This document shows, piece after piece, positions 10,661-21,882 of a stretch of DNA of 64,000 nt (its first letter is position 1; the number at the start of each line of letters is the position of its first letter). Made by a program: the position numbers and the translations under genes. The notes below the pieces were generated by a model. That model ran no database searches, was not told where the DNA came from, and saw nothing but the letters and a program-made list of their open reading frames with translations. The DNA lies in assembly GCA_025330725.1 (NCBI GenBank), contig JAIWND010000006.1, forward strand, positions 558,001-622,000. Direction: 5' to 3'. The stretch comes from Chlamydoabsidia padenii. Its lineage: Eukaryota > Mucoromycota > Mucoromycetes > Mucorales > Cunninghamellaceae.

Positions 10661-12210
10661 TAATCATTTGACTATTTTAATTAGGTATCGTTATTCAAGC
10701 TTTCCGACCCAACCGATCATCACCCACTCACTTGACTCTTTACTGCTTGGGATCATGTAAGGCAGGATGATCTATTTCTTTTTCTGATACGTACATTTTC
10801 AAATCCCGGCATCACGGCTGATTTTAACTCCGCCGATTTTCTTTTTCTCTTCTTTTTTCTTCCCTCCATTTAATTTGATAATTACCACTCTTCACTGGCA
10901 TTAGTCATATTTTTATAAAACAAGGAATAGTCTATTTTAAATAAAACTGTGGGGTAAGTATGTCGGAATATCATTTCCTCTCCTGGTATATCCCTCTTCC
11001 TCCTCCTTCATTTTACCCTCCTTCTTTATCACATAACTCCTCCTCCTCCCTTCACTCATACACAAGCAAATACACAGACAAATGCTTTTTGACGTGCAGA
11101 ACTAACTCGCATTATTCTTCTACTTATTTTATTTAGGTCTTAGGAATGAAGCTCATTGACAGGTGTCTTTTATTTTTAACTGACAATATTAGGTAATGAC
11201 ATTTGTGGGGAATAATCGACTTGTTTTTATCGATACTAGATACTATTGCCACCTTACAACAACAAGAGCAAGACAAACTAATCAAGTCTGGACTTCATTT
11301 AGTGTGATTCGTCACCTAATGGGCTATATCTTTTTAGTAAGAATCCAAAAACCTGTGTCGCGGTAAAAATAAAAAAAACATGAACACGCCTATTGGACTA
11401 TATTTTTAATCTCCTGTTTTGTCTTATGATTGATCCACTCCTCAAAACCAAATGGTCGATCAAAAAGTTGGTTACTGTCCCATTGTTGGCTCTCTATAGG
11501 TAAGAGAAACGTTCCCAATCTACTCTCTCTCCTCCTCCTCCTCCCCCTACTTTACTTTATGCATTGATGGCTAACTAACACATTCTCATTCATTTGTTTT
11601 CTATGTAGATGATATATTTATGCAGTATGACCTCGACCCAGCAAAAAAAAAAAAAAAAAAAAAAAAACTAGGCAAGTCTGGGAATTAACGGTAAGATAGT
11701 ATACTAATGGATTATTGTAGTTTTTTTAATAGACTTCTTTATCATTAGTCATCCTGTCGCCATCAAATCAAGGTAACGGTATATACATCCGGAACGCCAC
11801 TTACATCAACAACAACATGGTGATCACACCCTAAATATATTCCTCAGCTACAACATTTTAACTGCTGCAGATGCCCGACTCAATAACCTAGTGAACTAAC
11901 CTTCTCTTGGTTGGAAATGTATATGCAGTAACAAACACCAATCAGCTTTCTTCTCACCAAGAACAACAATAAAATCAACAGCATCAACAATGACAGCATG
12001 GCCGAAGTCTAAACTGTCTCCAGTAAACAATAGGTAAAGAAGGAGAAGGACTGAAAAGAACAAGGAGAGAGGCATGGCAGGGCGGGGTAGGACAAGGTAG
12101 GAGTATATAAAAGGTAAGAGGAGACAATGGATTTGTGTGCAACAAGGTTGGATGTTGTTAAACTTTATACCTACTAACTCTTGGATGGTGATGGTTTAGG
12201 CAAACAATTG

Positions 12211-12213
<3 letters not shown>

Positions 12214-12255
<42 letters not shown>
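12214..12255. repeat. (GT)n microsatellite
   Basis: About 20 GT units. The tract starts at a donor-like GTATGTG and ends before an acceptor-like CTATTAG at 12264, so it may lie inside a 54-base intron. Confidence 0.9.
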
Positions 12256-12258
<3 letters not shown>

Positions 12259-12637
12259 TATTAGGATACCAACGAACGATGGTGACGATGACGACGGTGG
12301 CCTATGGTGATTCTCTCTCTCCCCACTTTTGGAACAGGAGGCTCCTATTAAGGGTAAAGCAGTCATAAAGGAAGACTGATTACTCAATATGACTTGGATT
12401 GGATCTACTCATTAACTAGTTATTTGACAATAATATCAAGACTTTGGATCTTTATTGGAAATTATCACGAAGCAACTTGATGAAATCAAACGTCAACTAA
12501 CATGATAGGTAAGGGTAAAAAAAAAAACAGGGAGAGGGAAACTTTAAATGACAGACGTTACTATGTATGAACTAACTATGAACGATAATCGGATGGAATA
12601 GAATGATGATATTGTTTGTTTTTAGGAATCCCTATCA

Positions 12638-13103
12638 ATGGTGTCGAGATCTGCAGGCAACTATTATGCGTTACAAAGGATTCCGGCAAATAAAGGTAAT
12701 CAGGGTGCTGAACAGAAAAACGTTGTTGTTCTTGATGAATTCGGGATACCAACCTTCTTTTTTTCTTCTCATTTGTATATATCCTCTTATAATTTCAACA
12801 AACAAGCCATTAGAACAGGTAATAAGCAGAAAAGTGATCTCAACAAGCTCAAAGGAACCGTACTACAGACGCCCATGCACTACCAAGATGATGTACTCAC
12901 CTTACTCTTTTGTTTACTATTATGTGTATTACTATATTTGTTTTTTTAGAGGTGATGGACTCCCTAACTTTATTTGACAAGTTTTACCATATTATCATGG
13001 AGATCAACTTTATTTATGTACATCAAAAAGGTATCTTGATTCTTACTCACTCCTCTTTTATCATCTTTTAGGAAAAGCTCCACCAGTGAAAAAGGCACTA
13101 TGA
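12638..13103 (+). CDS. Candidate small spliced gene (80 residues), unknown
   Basis: Exons 12638-12695, 12819-12892, 12952-13030 and 13072-13103 join in phase through three introns and end at TGA, giving 80 residues. The peptide has balanced composition: it starts MVSRSAGNYYALQRIPANKG, includes LNKLKGTVLQTPMHYQDD and LFDKFYHIIMEINFIYVHQK, and ends GKAPPVKKAL. An intron with a TACTAAC-like branch (12509-12626) ends 11 bases upstream of the ATG, so the leader is probably spliced. The second donor (GTACTC) and its AGAG acceptor are weak. The first intron is a multiple of three and open, so retention is possible. I do not recognise the protein; it could be the end of a larger gene or a chance chain. 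Confidence 0.4.
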
Positions 13104-13907
13104 TACCATCATGACTAAATAGGTAGTAAGTATTAAAAACTATGGGGTGGAATGTGTGTGTAGGTGTGGGGGGAAGGCACGGTGTTTTTTTTTGGGAGGG
13201 GGGATGGACAGTGAAGTTTGTGATTGGTGAACATGAAGTCTAATTGATCCATTCTTCTTTATATTTATAGTGAAATAATTAATGGTTGTGATTGATGGAT
13301 CTACAGGTAATAGAATAGCATAGAATAGAAATGGGTTTACGATTGAAAGTATTATTAGACTGACACGACCCTTCCTTTTCTTTGTATAGGCTCTCTCTCT
13401 CTCTCTCTCTCTCTCTCCCTGGTACCTTTATTCTTCTTAGTATAGTTACTCCTTACACATCGTTTGACAATTAATAAAACTTTTTGAATGATGGTATGAT
13501 CATTCTATACAAACTATAATCTCTTTGGACCCACTTTATGTTGCTGACTTTATATGCGATTGTCTTCCGGTCATCTTCTCCCCCCTTTTCTTGATTCCTC
13601 CTCTTTCTTCCGCCCCATCCCTCCTTCCCTTTCCAGTCTTTTCCTTCTTTTCCACAACTCTTCTACTTTATACATTAATTTTTTGTTTTTTGTTTTTTTT
13701 GTTTTTCTTCTTCTTCCTCTTCCTCTTCCTCTTCCTTGTCTTGACTTTTGAATCGTATTTTCATTGTAATACGCTGATCCTCTGTATAACATAAAAATAT
13801 ATAGTAGACATAAAAAAAGTATCTCTATCACTATCTTTGCTCTCTCTATCTCTCTCTCTATTTTTTTAATTGGTACAACTTCTTCATCATCACCATTTGA
13901 AATTACA
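13104..13907. other. Upstream region of coiled-coil gene, pyrimidine-rich
   Basis: About 800 bases of T/C-rich DNA on the plus strand, with a (CT)n run at 13391-13417 and long TTC/TTT stretches at 13570-13740. I see no gene. It probably contains the promoter and leader of the gene starting at 13908. Confidence 0.5.
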
Positions 13908-14218
13908 ATGATGACTGAAACGTCTTTTCATGCTGCATCCACCATGCTTCAATCTCCGTCTCCAACTAGGATGAACCCATCTTTTACTGAACAAGAGGAC
14001 AGTGGCATGTTTTATCATGTAAGCTGATCAAGGATGGTTATTGATTGTGGAGAGTGGCTGATGAGCAAAACTAACAAACTTTATCTCAACCTTTCATTCT
14101 CTTTTATGCTACCTCTGCATTGTCCTGCAATTCTCGTCTTCATCGGAATTCTAATTTCAAATCCCGCCTACATAAACCTCTTTTTTTTTTCTTTTTTGTT
14201 TCCCTCTCTTTCTTCCCT

Positions 14219-14249
<31 letters not shown>

Positions 14250-15242
14250 GTTTTTTTTTGTTTATTTCCCCACTTGCATTTTACTTATTCACCATTCATT
14301 TAAATATACCTTCTTCGTATTATACCAAACAGACATCACAGACGACTTCTTCATCATCAGTCTATAATATCCACCAATTGATTGACGAGGAAGAGGACGA
14401 AGATATGATGATACCTGTGCCTCAACACCTCGATTCGGAACAAATCAAATACGAGTTCCCGCCTAGATCACACCTTAAAGCATTGGCCTACTTGGATCAA
14501 TTGGAACAAGAATACTCTTATTTTGATGAAACCTCTTTTACCACTTTGTCTTCTTCCAATGATTCTTCATCGGGATATTTTGATGAACACCGGGAAGAAG
14601 ATGATTCTTTATCTATCATGACACCTTCTCCACCTTTGGTCTCCACACGGAATTCACATCCCGACAGGAATCAACAATATCACCACCATTATACATCGTT
14701 GATCGATGGAAATAAGAATGACCTTGACCTTACCCGACTTCACCATCACATGCTCAACATCAACAATAACAACAACAATCATTCTTCTTCTTCTTCTTCT
14801 CGACATCAACACCTATGGCGCCAAATGAATGATTATCATCATGAGATTCAGGGGCGATCACCCTCCACATCACCACCGCCATCTTTTACTACCAACATTA
14901 CCCAACAATTCCAACAACATCCTCCTTTGATTGAAGATCATCGACTCTCACCACTTCAATTACCATCACAACTCTATCATCAACCACAACATTCTCTCAA
15001 AAGGGAAGAATCCTATGATTCCACTTCGACTATTACAAAGAATGCTATTGTTGCCCCTCATTCTTACTTGACCCTGTCACCATCCATCAACAACAACTAC
15101 TCCACATCTTATCATGTTACGCAAATCGATACCAGTAAGTCACTTTTATCTAGGGGGGGAGGTCAAAGCATTTCGGTGGGGCACGGATTGGTTGGCCGAT
15201 CGGGATGGGGCACTTTTTTTTTTTTTTTAATATTTCTCACCC

Positions 15243-15275
<33 letters not shown>

Positions 15276-16602
15276 CCTTCTCCTTCTCTCTTTAGATTCT
15301 CTTCCTCCAAGACATTCTTCTTTGGATAGTTTGGTGGATTTACCTATTATCATTAGTGAAACCTCACCTATATTGGAACAACAACAACAAGAATACCATG
15401 ATGACTTTGACAGGGACAGCATGACTAGCGACGACTTGTATCCTCAACAGCAAGTTGTTCTTATCAAGATCAGCAAGCAACCTAAAACTAAACAACAACA
15501 ACAACAAGACAGGTCCCCTACTTCTTTGACGCATTTATCAAGTGATGAAGGTTATGTGGATGAAGATCGAGATGGAAAACGCCTTGTTAATCTTGGTGAA
15601 ATCGAATCGGCCTCTGTCTTTTTACCTGTGGCTCAAGAACAAAGCAACAACACACCTTCTCGACCTTCTTGTATTCCTTCCTCCTCTTCTAACTACAGAA
15701 GTGTTACTTCTTCCATGGACGATAATACTACACAATGGGGATTACGAGCTACATGGACAAGATTCTATCAAGAACAAGCTGAATGGGCGAACCGCATTGA
15801 AGACCTGGAACGACAATTAAAAGAAGAACGGGCGATGCGACTGGCGTTTGAAAAAGCAATGGAGGATATGACGGTAGTAATAGACCAGCAACAAAAAGTA
15901 GTCTATGACCGATTGGAACAAGAAATACGAATGCGTCAGGCGTATGAACACAAGATGCAGCAAATCTTGGCCCATGTTGAACCTCTTGAAGCCCAATTGG
16001 AAAAAGAAACAGCATCACGTATACAATTGGAAGAAGCCATGGTGCATGTATTGGATCAACTGGATATTCTGCATGCACAACATCAGCAACATGTTAAAGA
16101 CGACGCTCTTGAACGATCACGAATGCAGACTACTTTGGATAAAGCTCTCTATGATATCAACAACAAGTTAACAACTGGTGATGCAACACAATCTTCTTCT
16201 CGTACAACAACAAAGGCGTCATCTATTATTGTGGATCATCATTATCGTCGTGCTTCCAAAGTATCCGCTTCCAACGTGACCAACTCGTCATCGAAAACCA
16301 ACATTGTTTCGAAACCAGCTGCACGACCCAATGCATTATCGGTTGTCAAGTCCACTGCTTCCGGAATTACCGCCAACACTATCATGCCACATAATAATAA
16401 AAGTAGGATAACATCTACTTTGGTAAAATCGACAAGAACAACAACAACAACAAACAATTATCCAAAATCAACAACTACACCGTCTGCACCAATGTCAAAA
16501 AAAAACAAGTTCCCGAACAATAACAATATTACCAAAACAAACAATAACAGAAGATCGACTACGCCTACGAAAACTTTGCTATCATCAACATCATCTCGGT
16601 AA
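13908..16602 (+). CDS. Ser/Asn/His-rich protein with C-terminal coiled coil
   Basis: Exons 13908-14018, 14333-15134 and 15296-16602 join in frame to give 739 residues. Both introns contain long T-runs before their acceptors. The first 400 residues are low complexity: acidic patches (IDEEEDEDMM), Asn and Ser runs, His-rich stretches and Pro. Residues about 465-620 form a strong coiled coil with heptad spacing (ANRIEDLERQLKEERAMRLA, then LEAQLEKETASRIQLEEAM). The tail is Ser/Thr/Lys-rich and basic. No catalytic motif, signal peptide or membrane span is visible. The layout suggests a scaffold or cytoskeleton-linked protein, but I do not recognise a family. The start is the first ATG of exon 1, followed at once by a second Met; use of the second would change little. 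Confidence 0.8.
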
Positions 16603-17687
16603 TTGGTGATTCATCAATGATGTGGGTCATTTGGTCACTCCTTCTTATATTATCTTATTTACCTACTTAACTACCTTATTCTGTTACTTCCTAGTTTGCA
16701 TTGCATTTGATTCATTTTTTATTTTATTTTATTTACCCTCTCTCTCTCCCCCTTTATCTATTTAGTCTCCTTACTAGTTTACGCCTTTTGTATGTTGTTT
16801 TTATATCTCGGCATCCCCATTCTGCATTATCATCCATCTTTAATATCATTAAAAATAAAATAAAACATACAAACACATATCATTTGTCTTGTCTTTTTTT
16901 TTTTTTTTTTCAAAATGTTGGGGAACAGTCTATGCGACTATCATGCAGCTTTATGATTGATGGTTTAGGAATTACATCGTGGGAACCAATCAAGTTCCAT
17001 TTGGCCTTTTTATATATATATCAAATGTCAATGTGTGGTCTTAGGGGTGCTTCTCTTCGGCTTGAAGTCTCCGTAACGCCCTTTCTTCCACTCCTTCACT
17101 GTTTTTTCCCTTTATCCCAAACAAGAATAATGGGAGTGTATGTCGACCGTGTGGGTTACATCTTGTTTCTTTTTTAGAATGTGGGGGCTAGTTCATTTCC
17201 AAATGAAATCGAGATTATCTTTTAAGCTCGACCTTTCAAATTTCAAACGCCGCTTTGACAGGTTCATGCAGACCATGCCTTGAGACTTTCTTTTTTTGGA
17301 GTGGACGATGAAAGGGGTACTGTTGTCACAAGGAACTTGATCCCTAGAATACCAACATCATCTTGATAGTCTAAATCCTTACAGCAGTTGTCCGTGCCCT
17401 ACAGTTTATCCATATCATTTTTATGGCTGTATTGATAAAGTGGTTATATAAAGTTAAATATCGCTGGTCATTCATCAACTATGGTAATCATAATAATGGT
17501 GATAAAAAGATTGTTGTTTATTGATTTTATTTAAAACTTTTCTAAATGTAAAACTATATTAGACATCGCGGAGAGCTGATCAAAGTTGGATGGTTTGTGA
17601 TTGGCCGTTTCTACAAGTGAAGATAATGGATAAAGAATCAGAATGACAAATAAGGTATAAATGGGGTTGATCCTTTTATTTCCAATA
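16603..17687. other. Intergenic between convergent genes
   Basis: This 1.1 kb holds the T-rich 3' flanks of the coiled-coil gene and CSN8, which converge. A short AT-rich ORF on the plus strand at 16701-17177 has composition unlike the neighbouring proteins and no splice support. I see nothing else. Confidence 0.5.
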
Positions 17688-18542
17688 TTAATTACCTTGT
17701 TTACATGTGGTGAACGTGCTTGATGTTGGATCATATGTCCACCCCTTGGTTGACAATGCTGATGAAGAGGGAGAGAGATGATTAAAGTGGTCTACGCTAT
17801 CATTTTTGGTGGATCCCCACTTACCTTGTATAATATCCTGTTCTTGCATCCCGAAGAAGCTGATCACATTGTCCATGGTGATGGTGGTATAGGCTTTGGC
17901 GAGTAAAAGGGCAACACGTTCTCGAATCGATTCTATCATCAATAGTGAGTTAAAATACTATTCTTTTCTTGTCTTTTCTTGTCTTTTTTACCTAGAATAT
18001 CATTGATCATTGGTTGAATACGTGTTGACCAGCGTGAGGAGTCGTTGAGGATGACATACGCCGCACTATATTCAGTTTTCCATAAAGCTGCACATACTTG
18101 CCACATGTTCTCCGTTTCACCCTCCAATATCCAGTGATTAGTTTCCACTTTTTTCAACATTCTTTTTCGTACAAAGCGCGCTGAGTGTCTATTGAAACAA
18201 GCATGTTAGTCCCGTGTCTGTGTGCGTCATCATGCCCCCCCATCCCACCCACTTTTTTTTTTTTTTAATGGTTATTCATGTCGTTCTTTCTTACAGGTCA
18301 TCGGCAATGATATATGATCCAAGATAGGCTGTATAGATTTGTGTAAGAGGTATTGGTGGATTGGGTAATGTATCGTACTATTTTGATAAAGTAAAAAATA
18401 AAAGGTGAATTAGTCAACCCTCCCCATTGTTCATATTTATAATGTTTTGGTGCTGGTTAAACTTTCTTACCTTTAGTTCATAGTCTTCACATGCATTCAG
18501 AAGACCTATATAGTCCTTGTCAGTGATGTATGAATCAATCAT
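17688..18542 (-). CDS. CSN8: COP9 signalosome subunit 8 (CSN8)
   Basis: Exons 18471-18542, 18295-18377, 17992-18188, 17825-17932 and 17688-17758 (complement) join in frame and give 176 residues, near the usual 180-210. The C-terminal half follows the PCI-type CSN8/PSMD8/EIF3K domain: RERVALLLAKAYTTITMDNV, a FFGM block, then KGWTYDPTSSTF, the place where CSN8 proteins have a GW motif. The middle has LWKTEYSAAYVILND, the conserved 'W + aromatic + A' region. CSN8 is a structural subunit of the complex that removes Nedd8 from cullin-RING ligases. The stop lies just inside a possible donor (CAAG|GTAATTAA); an extra 3' exon is possible but not needed. Confidence 0.85.
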
Positions 18543-19038
18543 GTGGGCCAGATGGAGAGGAATGGAAAAAGAAGGAAAGAAAGGAACAATCCCACTCGCC
18601 CATTATTTTGAAGAGGAAAAGGAGTCGGAATTTGAATATTCCCTAACTCCCTTAAAGGTCGACTTTTCTTTTAAAATGGTACTCATGCAAAATATCTTAA
18701 ACACTTTGATGTTCCTTTATAAGCATCTACTCAATGATTGATGGTACACTCAATATATTTGCATTTGACATGTCAAAATGATTATTGTGAGTAGGAAGAT
18801 GGCATTGGAAGTGTAAATTTGCACGAACTTGCCTTTAAAAGTTGAGAACGTGTGAAAAGGATAGATTAGCCGATACTATTGAGATTTATTCAAAAAAAAA
18901 AAAAGATCGTTTGTTGTATTTCGACATCTCGTTTCTCTAAACGATGCTATCAGAGACTCTTCCAAAAATTTACCCAACACTAAAAAAGGAAGCACCGAAT
19001 TAAACTCCGCTGAGCGGGGTAAAAATGCAAAAGGTATG
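18543..19038. other. Intergenic between CSN8 and tRNA-Glu
   Basis: About 500 bases with the CSN8 promoter side and an AT-rich spacer. T-runs on the minus strand at 19029-19032 and 19021-19025 probably stop Pol III transcription of tRNA-Glu. No gene is seen. Confidence 0.5.
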
Positions 19039-19110
19039 TTCCCACACGGGGAATCGAACCCCGGCCACGGCGGTGAAAGCGCCGGATCCTAGCCACTAGA
19101 CCATATGGGA
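19039..19110 (-). tRNA. tRNA-Glu (anticodon TTC)
   Basis: The 72 bases on the minus strand fold as a cloverleaf. Acceptor TCCCATA pairs with TGTGGGA (one G-U), the D arm has GGTCTAGTGGCTAGGAT, the anticodon loop is CTTTCAC with TTC at 19075-19077, and the T arm is CCGGG/CCCCG-like around TTCGATT. This matches the eukaryotic tRNA-Glu pattern. There is no intron, and CCA is not encoded. Confidence 0.95.
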
Positions 19111-19432
19111 CTTGATGAAAAAAAGTTTTTAATGTACTATATAAATCAGATTTTAAATTTTAAAGACCGCCTATATATGATTGGTTCTGGTGTTGATTTT
19201 TTTCTTTTTAGGTTAGCCATTCTGATGGGCATTAGGAAACAAATGATACTCTTTTCTCTTTTTGTTGTTTTATTTTATCTTTTTATATGTATAGTTTTAT
19301 TGTTAAGCATAAACATATTGATATCATATAGTTTTTTGGAATATTGATTGGTCGGCGTTTTAAATACCTGGGGAAATTGTAATAAAAAAAAAGTTTCAAC
19401 CCACTTCTTTTATTTCCTTTCCCCTCACAATC

Positions 19433-21669
19433 ATGTTGCCCCGCTCATTCTTATCTGCCTCAAGTCTAAAGAATGGTTTAGAAGAAATATCTACCTGTAA
19501 GAAAGAAAAAGCAAAAAAAAAAAAAAAGTTGATGGATTAATTGTCCTTTTTTTATTATAGCATCAAACAAGCGGCGACGATCAACAACTTATCGTAAAGA
19601 TGTCCTCGAAAGCGACTCCTCCACTGATTCAAGTAGTGACAGTGACAATGAACTTCCTGACATTTACGAAACATACTCCGAAGCATACCTCTATAACGAC
19701 ATTGGTGCTCTTCTCAATCAGGTAAGGAAACAATAGTCACTGCTGATAACATTCATATACTAACTCTTGTGGATTCCTTTTGTGCATTATAGATACAGCA
19801 CCAACAAACGAAGCACAGGAAACATTTGAAAAGGGCCATCACCCTGGAGAAGACGATTCGGAAAAACACCAAAAAGCTATCTCTACTCACTCGACTATTG
19901 ATAAAAAAGCAACATCAACACCAAACACTAGAACCTTCCTTGTCTCCGACTAATGCTTCTTTGAAGATTCCTGCCAAAAGAGAATCACGAAGCAACCAAC
20001 TCTTATCTGCACCATCCATACAAGTCTCACCAGCACCAAGCACGAAAATAAAGGCCACCTCTTCCTCCTTGCTAATGGATACTTCTGAAGCTGAACCTTC
20101 TCGCCGAAAACACCAGGTAAGTCAAACAAAAAGATCGAGTTACTCATATAGTTTCACTAAAGCTTTCTTCCCTTTTTTAAATATATATATATATATACAT
20201 GTTGAATAATAATGTGTGTAGATAACGTCGGATTTGGCATACAAGGATTCCTTTGACGTATTAATGCGGCAAAGTTTAGAGTTGCTCAAGGATGGATTTG
20301 ACCGGAAGGCAAGACGACTCTTATGTAACACAAATGAAAACATTACAGATCAAGATATGCGTGATTTGATGGTCTCATGCACCTTGAATGGTGAACTACA
20401 ATTCTGGTTAGTCCCTCTTTAAAGGTAACGGAGAATGTATTGACAAAGATTCTTATATATACAGGAACGCAAACGATAAACGACAAATCGACAAACTCGA
20501 CAGTGGGGTCATATTCAAGGATACTTGGGTGGAGGATCTTTGTTGGACATCACCGACTACACTTACTTTGGCCCCTTACAAAAAAAATGCAACTTCCACT
20601 CGACAATCTGTAGTCATATTGGATTTGAAATCGGTGAAAAGGGTAAGAGCTACAATAATAGGATTCTTGTTTGATGGACTAACTCTTTGCGTAATAGACT
20701 TCTGTGAAAGGGGATATCCAGACCATGGCAAGCATGCCACACGATAAGGGCTTTGAAAGCATCGCATCTGTCGACTTTGGATACCAAGGTGGAAAGGCTC
20801 TAGAAGAGAGGATATCATTTGTGACATCTGGCGGGGACAAGACTGTGGTAAGTTGTTCAAGTAACAACATGAATGCATTTGAAATGGATACTGACTGACA
20901 ACATTGATATTAACTAGTGCCTTTGGAACTTGTCACGCGAAAACCGGGACGATATATTCGAAGAAGTGATCCATCCACTGGAAATTAAACACACCAATAG
21001 AATCCATTCGCTTTGTATGGTCAAGAATACAGGTATTCTATATACTGGAGGTGCTGACTTTCGACTCAATGCTTTTGATATGAAAGCAGAGCGTGCTGTT
21101 GGTGAACTGAATCTGCGTCACATGGTAAGTATAAATGATGAACGATAACTTGGTACTGACTGGTTTATTTTCATTTTTAAATATATTCTGGTAGATCCAT
21201 GATATCCAAAAAAACAATACCAACCCGAATTACCTCCTTGTCACGTAAGACCATAAAACATCCATCCATCTAACAGTAACACGACTTTTCACACTTTCAT
21301 CTCTTCATCTCTTCACTTCTATATAGGCTAGCGAAATCCGATGGCCAATTTGTCATCTTTGATCAAAGATGCTCTCATCCAAAAGGGGTCAGTTTACTAT
21401 TTGGGGCGCATGAAACCGACAGGATGGAAAGATATGCGAAACCGGATTGGCATAATAATGGTTATACTGTGATGTGTGGCAGTCCTGCCGAGACAAGACT
21501 GAACTTTTGGTAAAGTGGTATATGAAATTGAAACAAACATCTCAACTCACCACCTTTTTTTATTTAGGGACATTCGATATACAAATGTGGAAAAGGGGCC
21601 TTCCTTTACTATTTCTCTTGAAGGTAAATCAACTGTCACTTACCAAATGCATCATACTGACCCTCTTCT

Positions 21670-21719
<50 letters not shown>

Positions 21720-21867
21720 TTAAGCTGGATCGGGAAAAGGACACAGAGTATTGCAATCAGTCTTTTTGCCTAACAAGGGAACAACAGCATCGGTAACAAG
21801 CTCACGCTCATTGATTTGGATGGATTATCGTATTAGTCCTGACTGCAAACCCTCCACGGTACTTTGA
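19433..21867 (+). CDS. WD40-type beta-propeller protein, family not identified
   Basis: Eleven exons (19433-19496, 19561-19721, 19793-20116, 20222-20406, 20465-20642, 20698-20847, 20918-21124, 21195-21244, 21327-21509, 21568-21623, 21725-21867) join in phase to give 566 residues. Residues 22-75 are Ser/Asp-rich. A Lys-rich helix follows (KRAITLEKTIRKNTKKL), then a linker. The C-terminal 370 residues look like WD40 blades: TSGGDKTVCLWNLSR, LYTGGADFRLNAFDMK, DGQFVIFDQR and TRLNFWDIRY. Such propellers act as protein-interaction platforms. The basic N-terminus suggests a nucleic-acid or chromatin contact, which is inference. The last intron contains 47 T in a row. The stop lies only 15 bases from the right arm of the inverted repeat. 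Confidence 0.85.
21672..21718. repeat. Poly(T) tract of 47 bases inside an intron
   Basis: A very long uninterrupted T-run lies within the last intron of the WD40-type gene (21624-21724) and serves as its polypyrimidine tract before the TTAAG acceptor. Confidence 0.9.
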
Positions 21868-21882
21868 TGTCCCTCATGCACG

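Larger units (their letters stand above)
9918..12637. other. Long region without large ORFs but with splice signals
   Basis: About 2.7 kb without a long ORF. From about 10950 the plus strand shows serial intron-like units with good donors, TACTAAC-type branch sites and acceptors: for example 11500-11608 (branch CTAACTAAC), 11773-11870, 12115-12199 (branch CTACTAAC) and 12509-12626 (branch AACTAAC). The exons between them carry stops in most frames. The simplest reading is a spliced leader or non-coding transcript leading to the small gene at 12638 or the larger gene at 13908. The first 100 bases also hold the promoter of the minus-strand orphan. Confidence 0.45.

Noticed and set aside
12603..12977. 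124-codon single frame over the small spliced gene
   Set aside because: It reads through two clear polypyrimidine/acceptor regions in a frame that does not join the downstream exons; the four-exon model explains the splice signals better.
13525..13794. 89-codon Phe/Leu-rich frame
   Set aside because: It is read out of T/C-rich DNA upstream of a gene and has no splice or start support.
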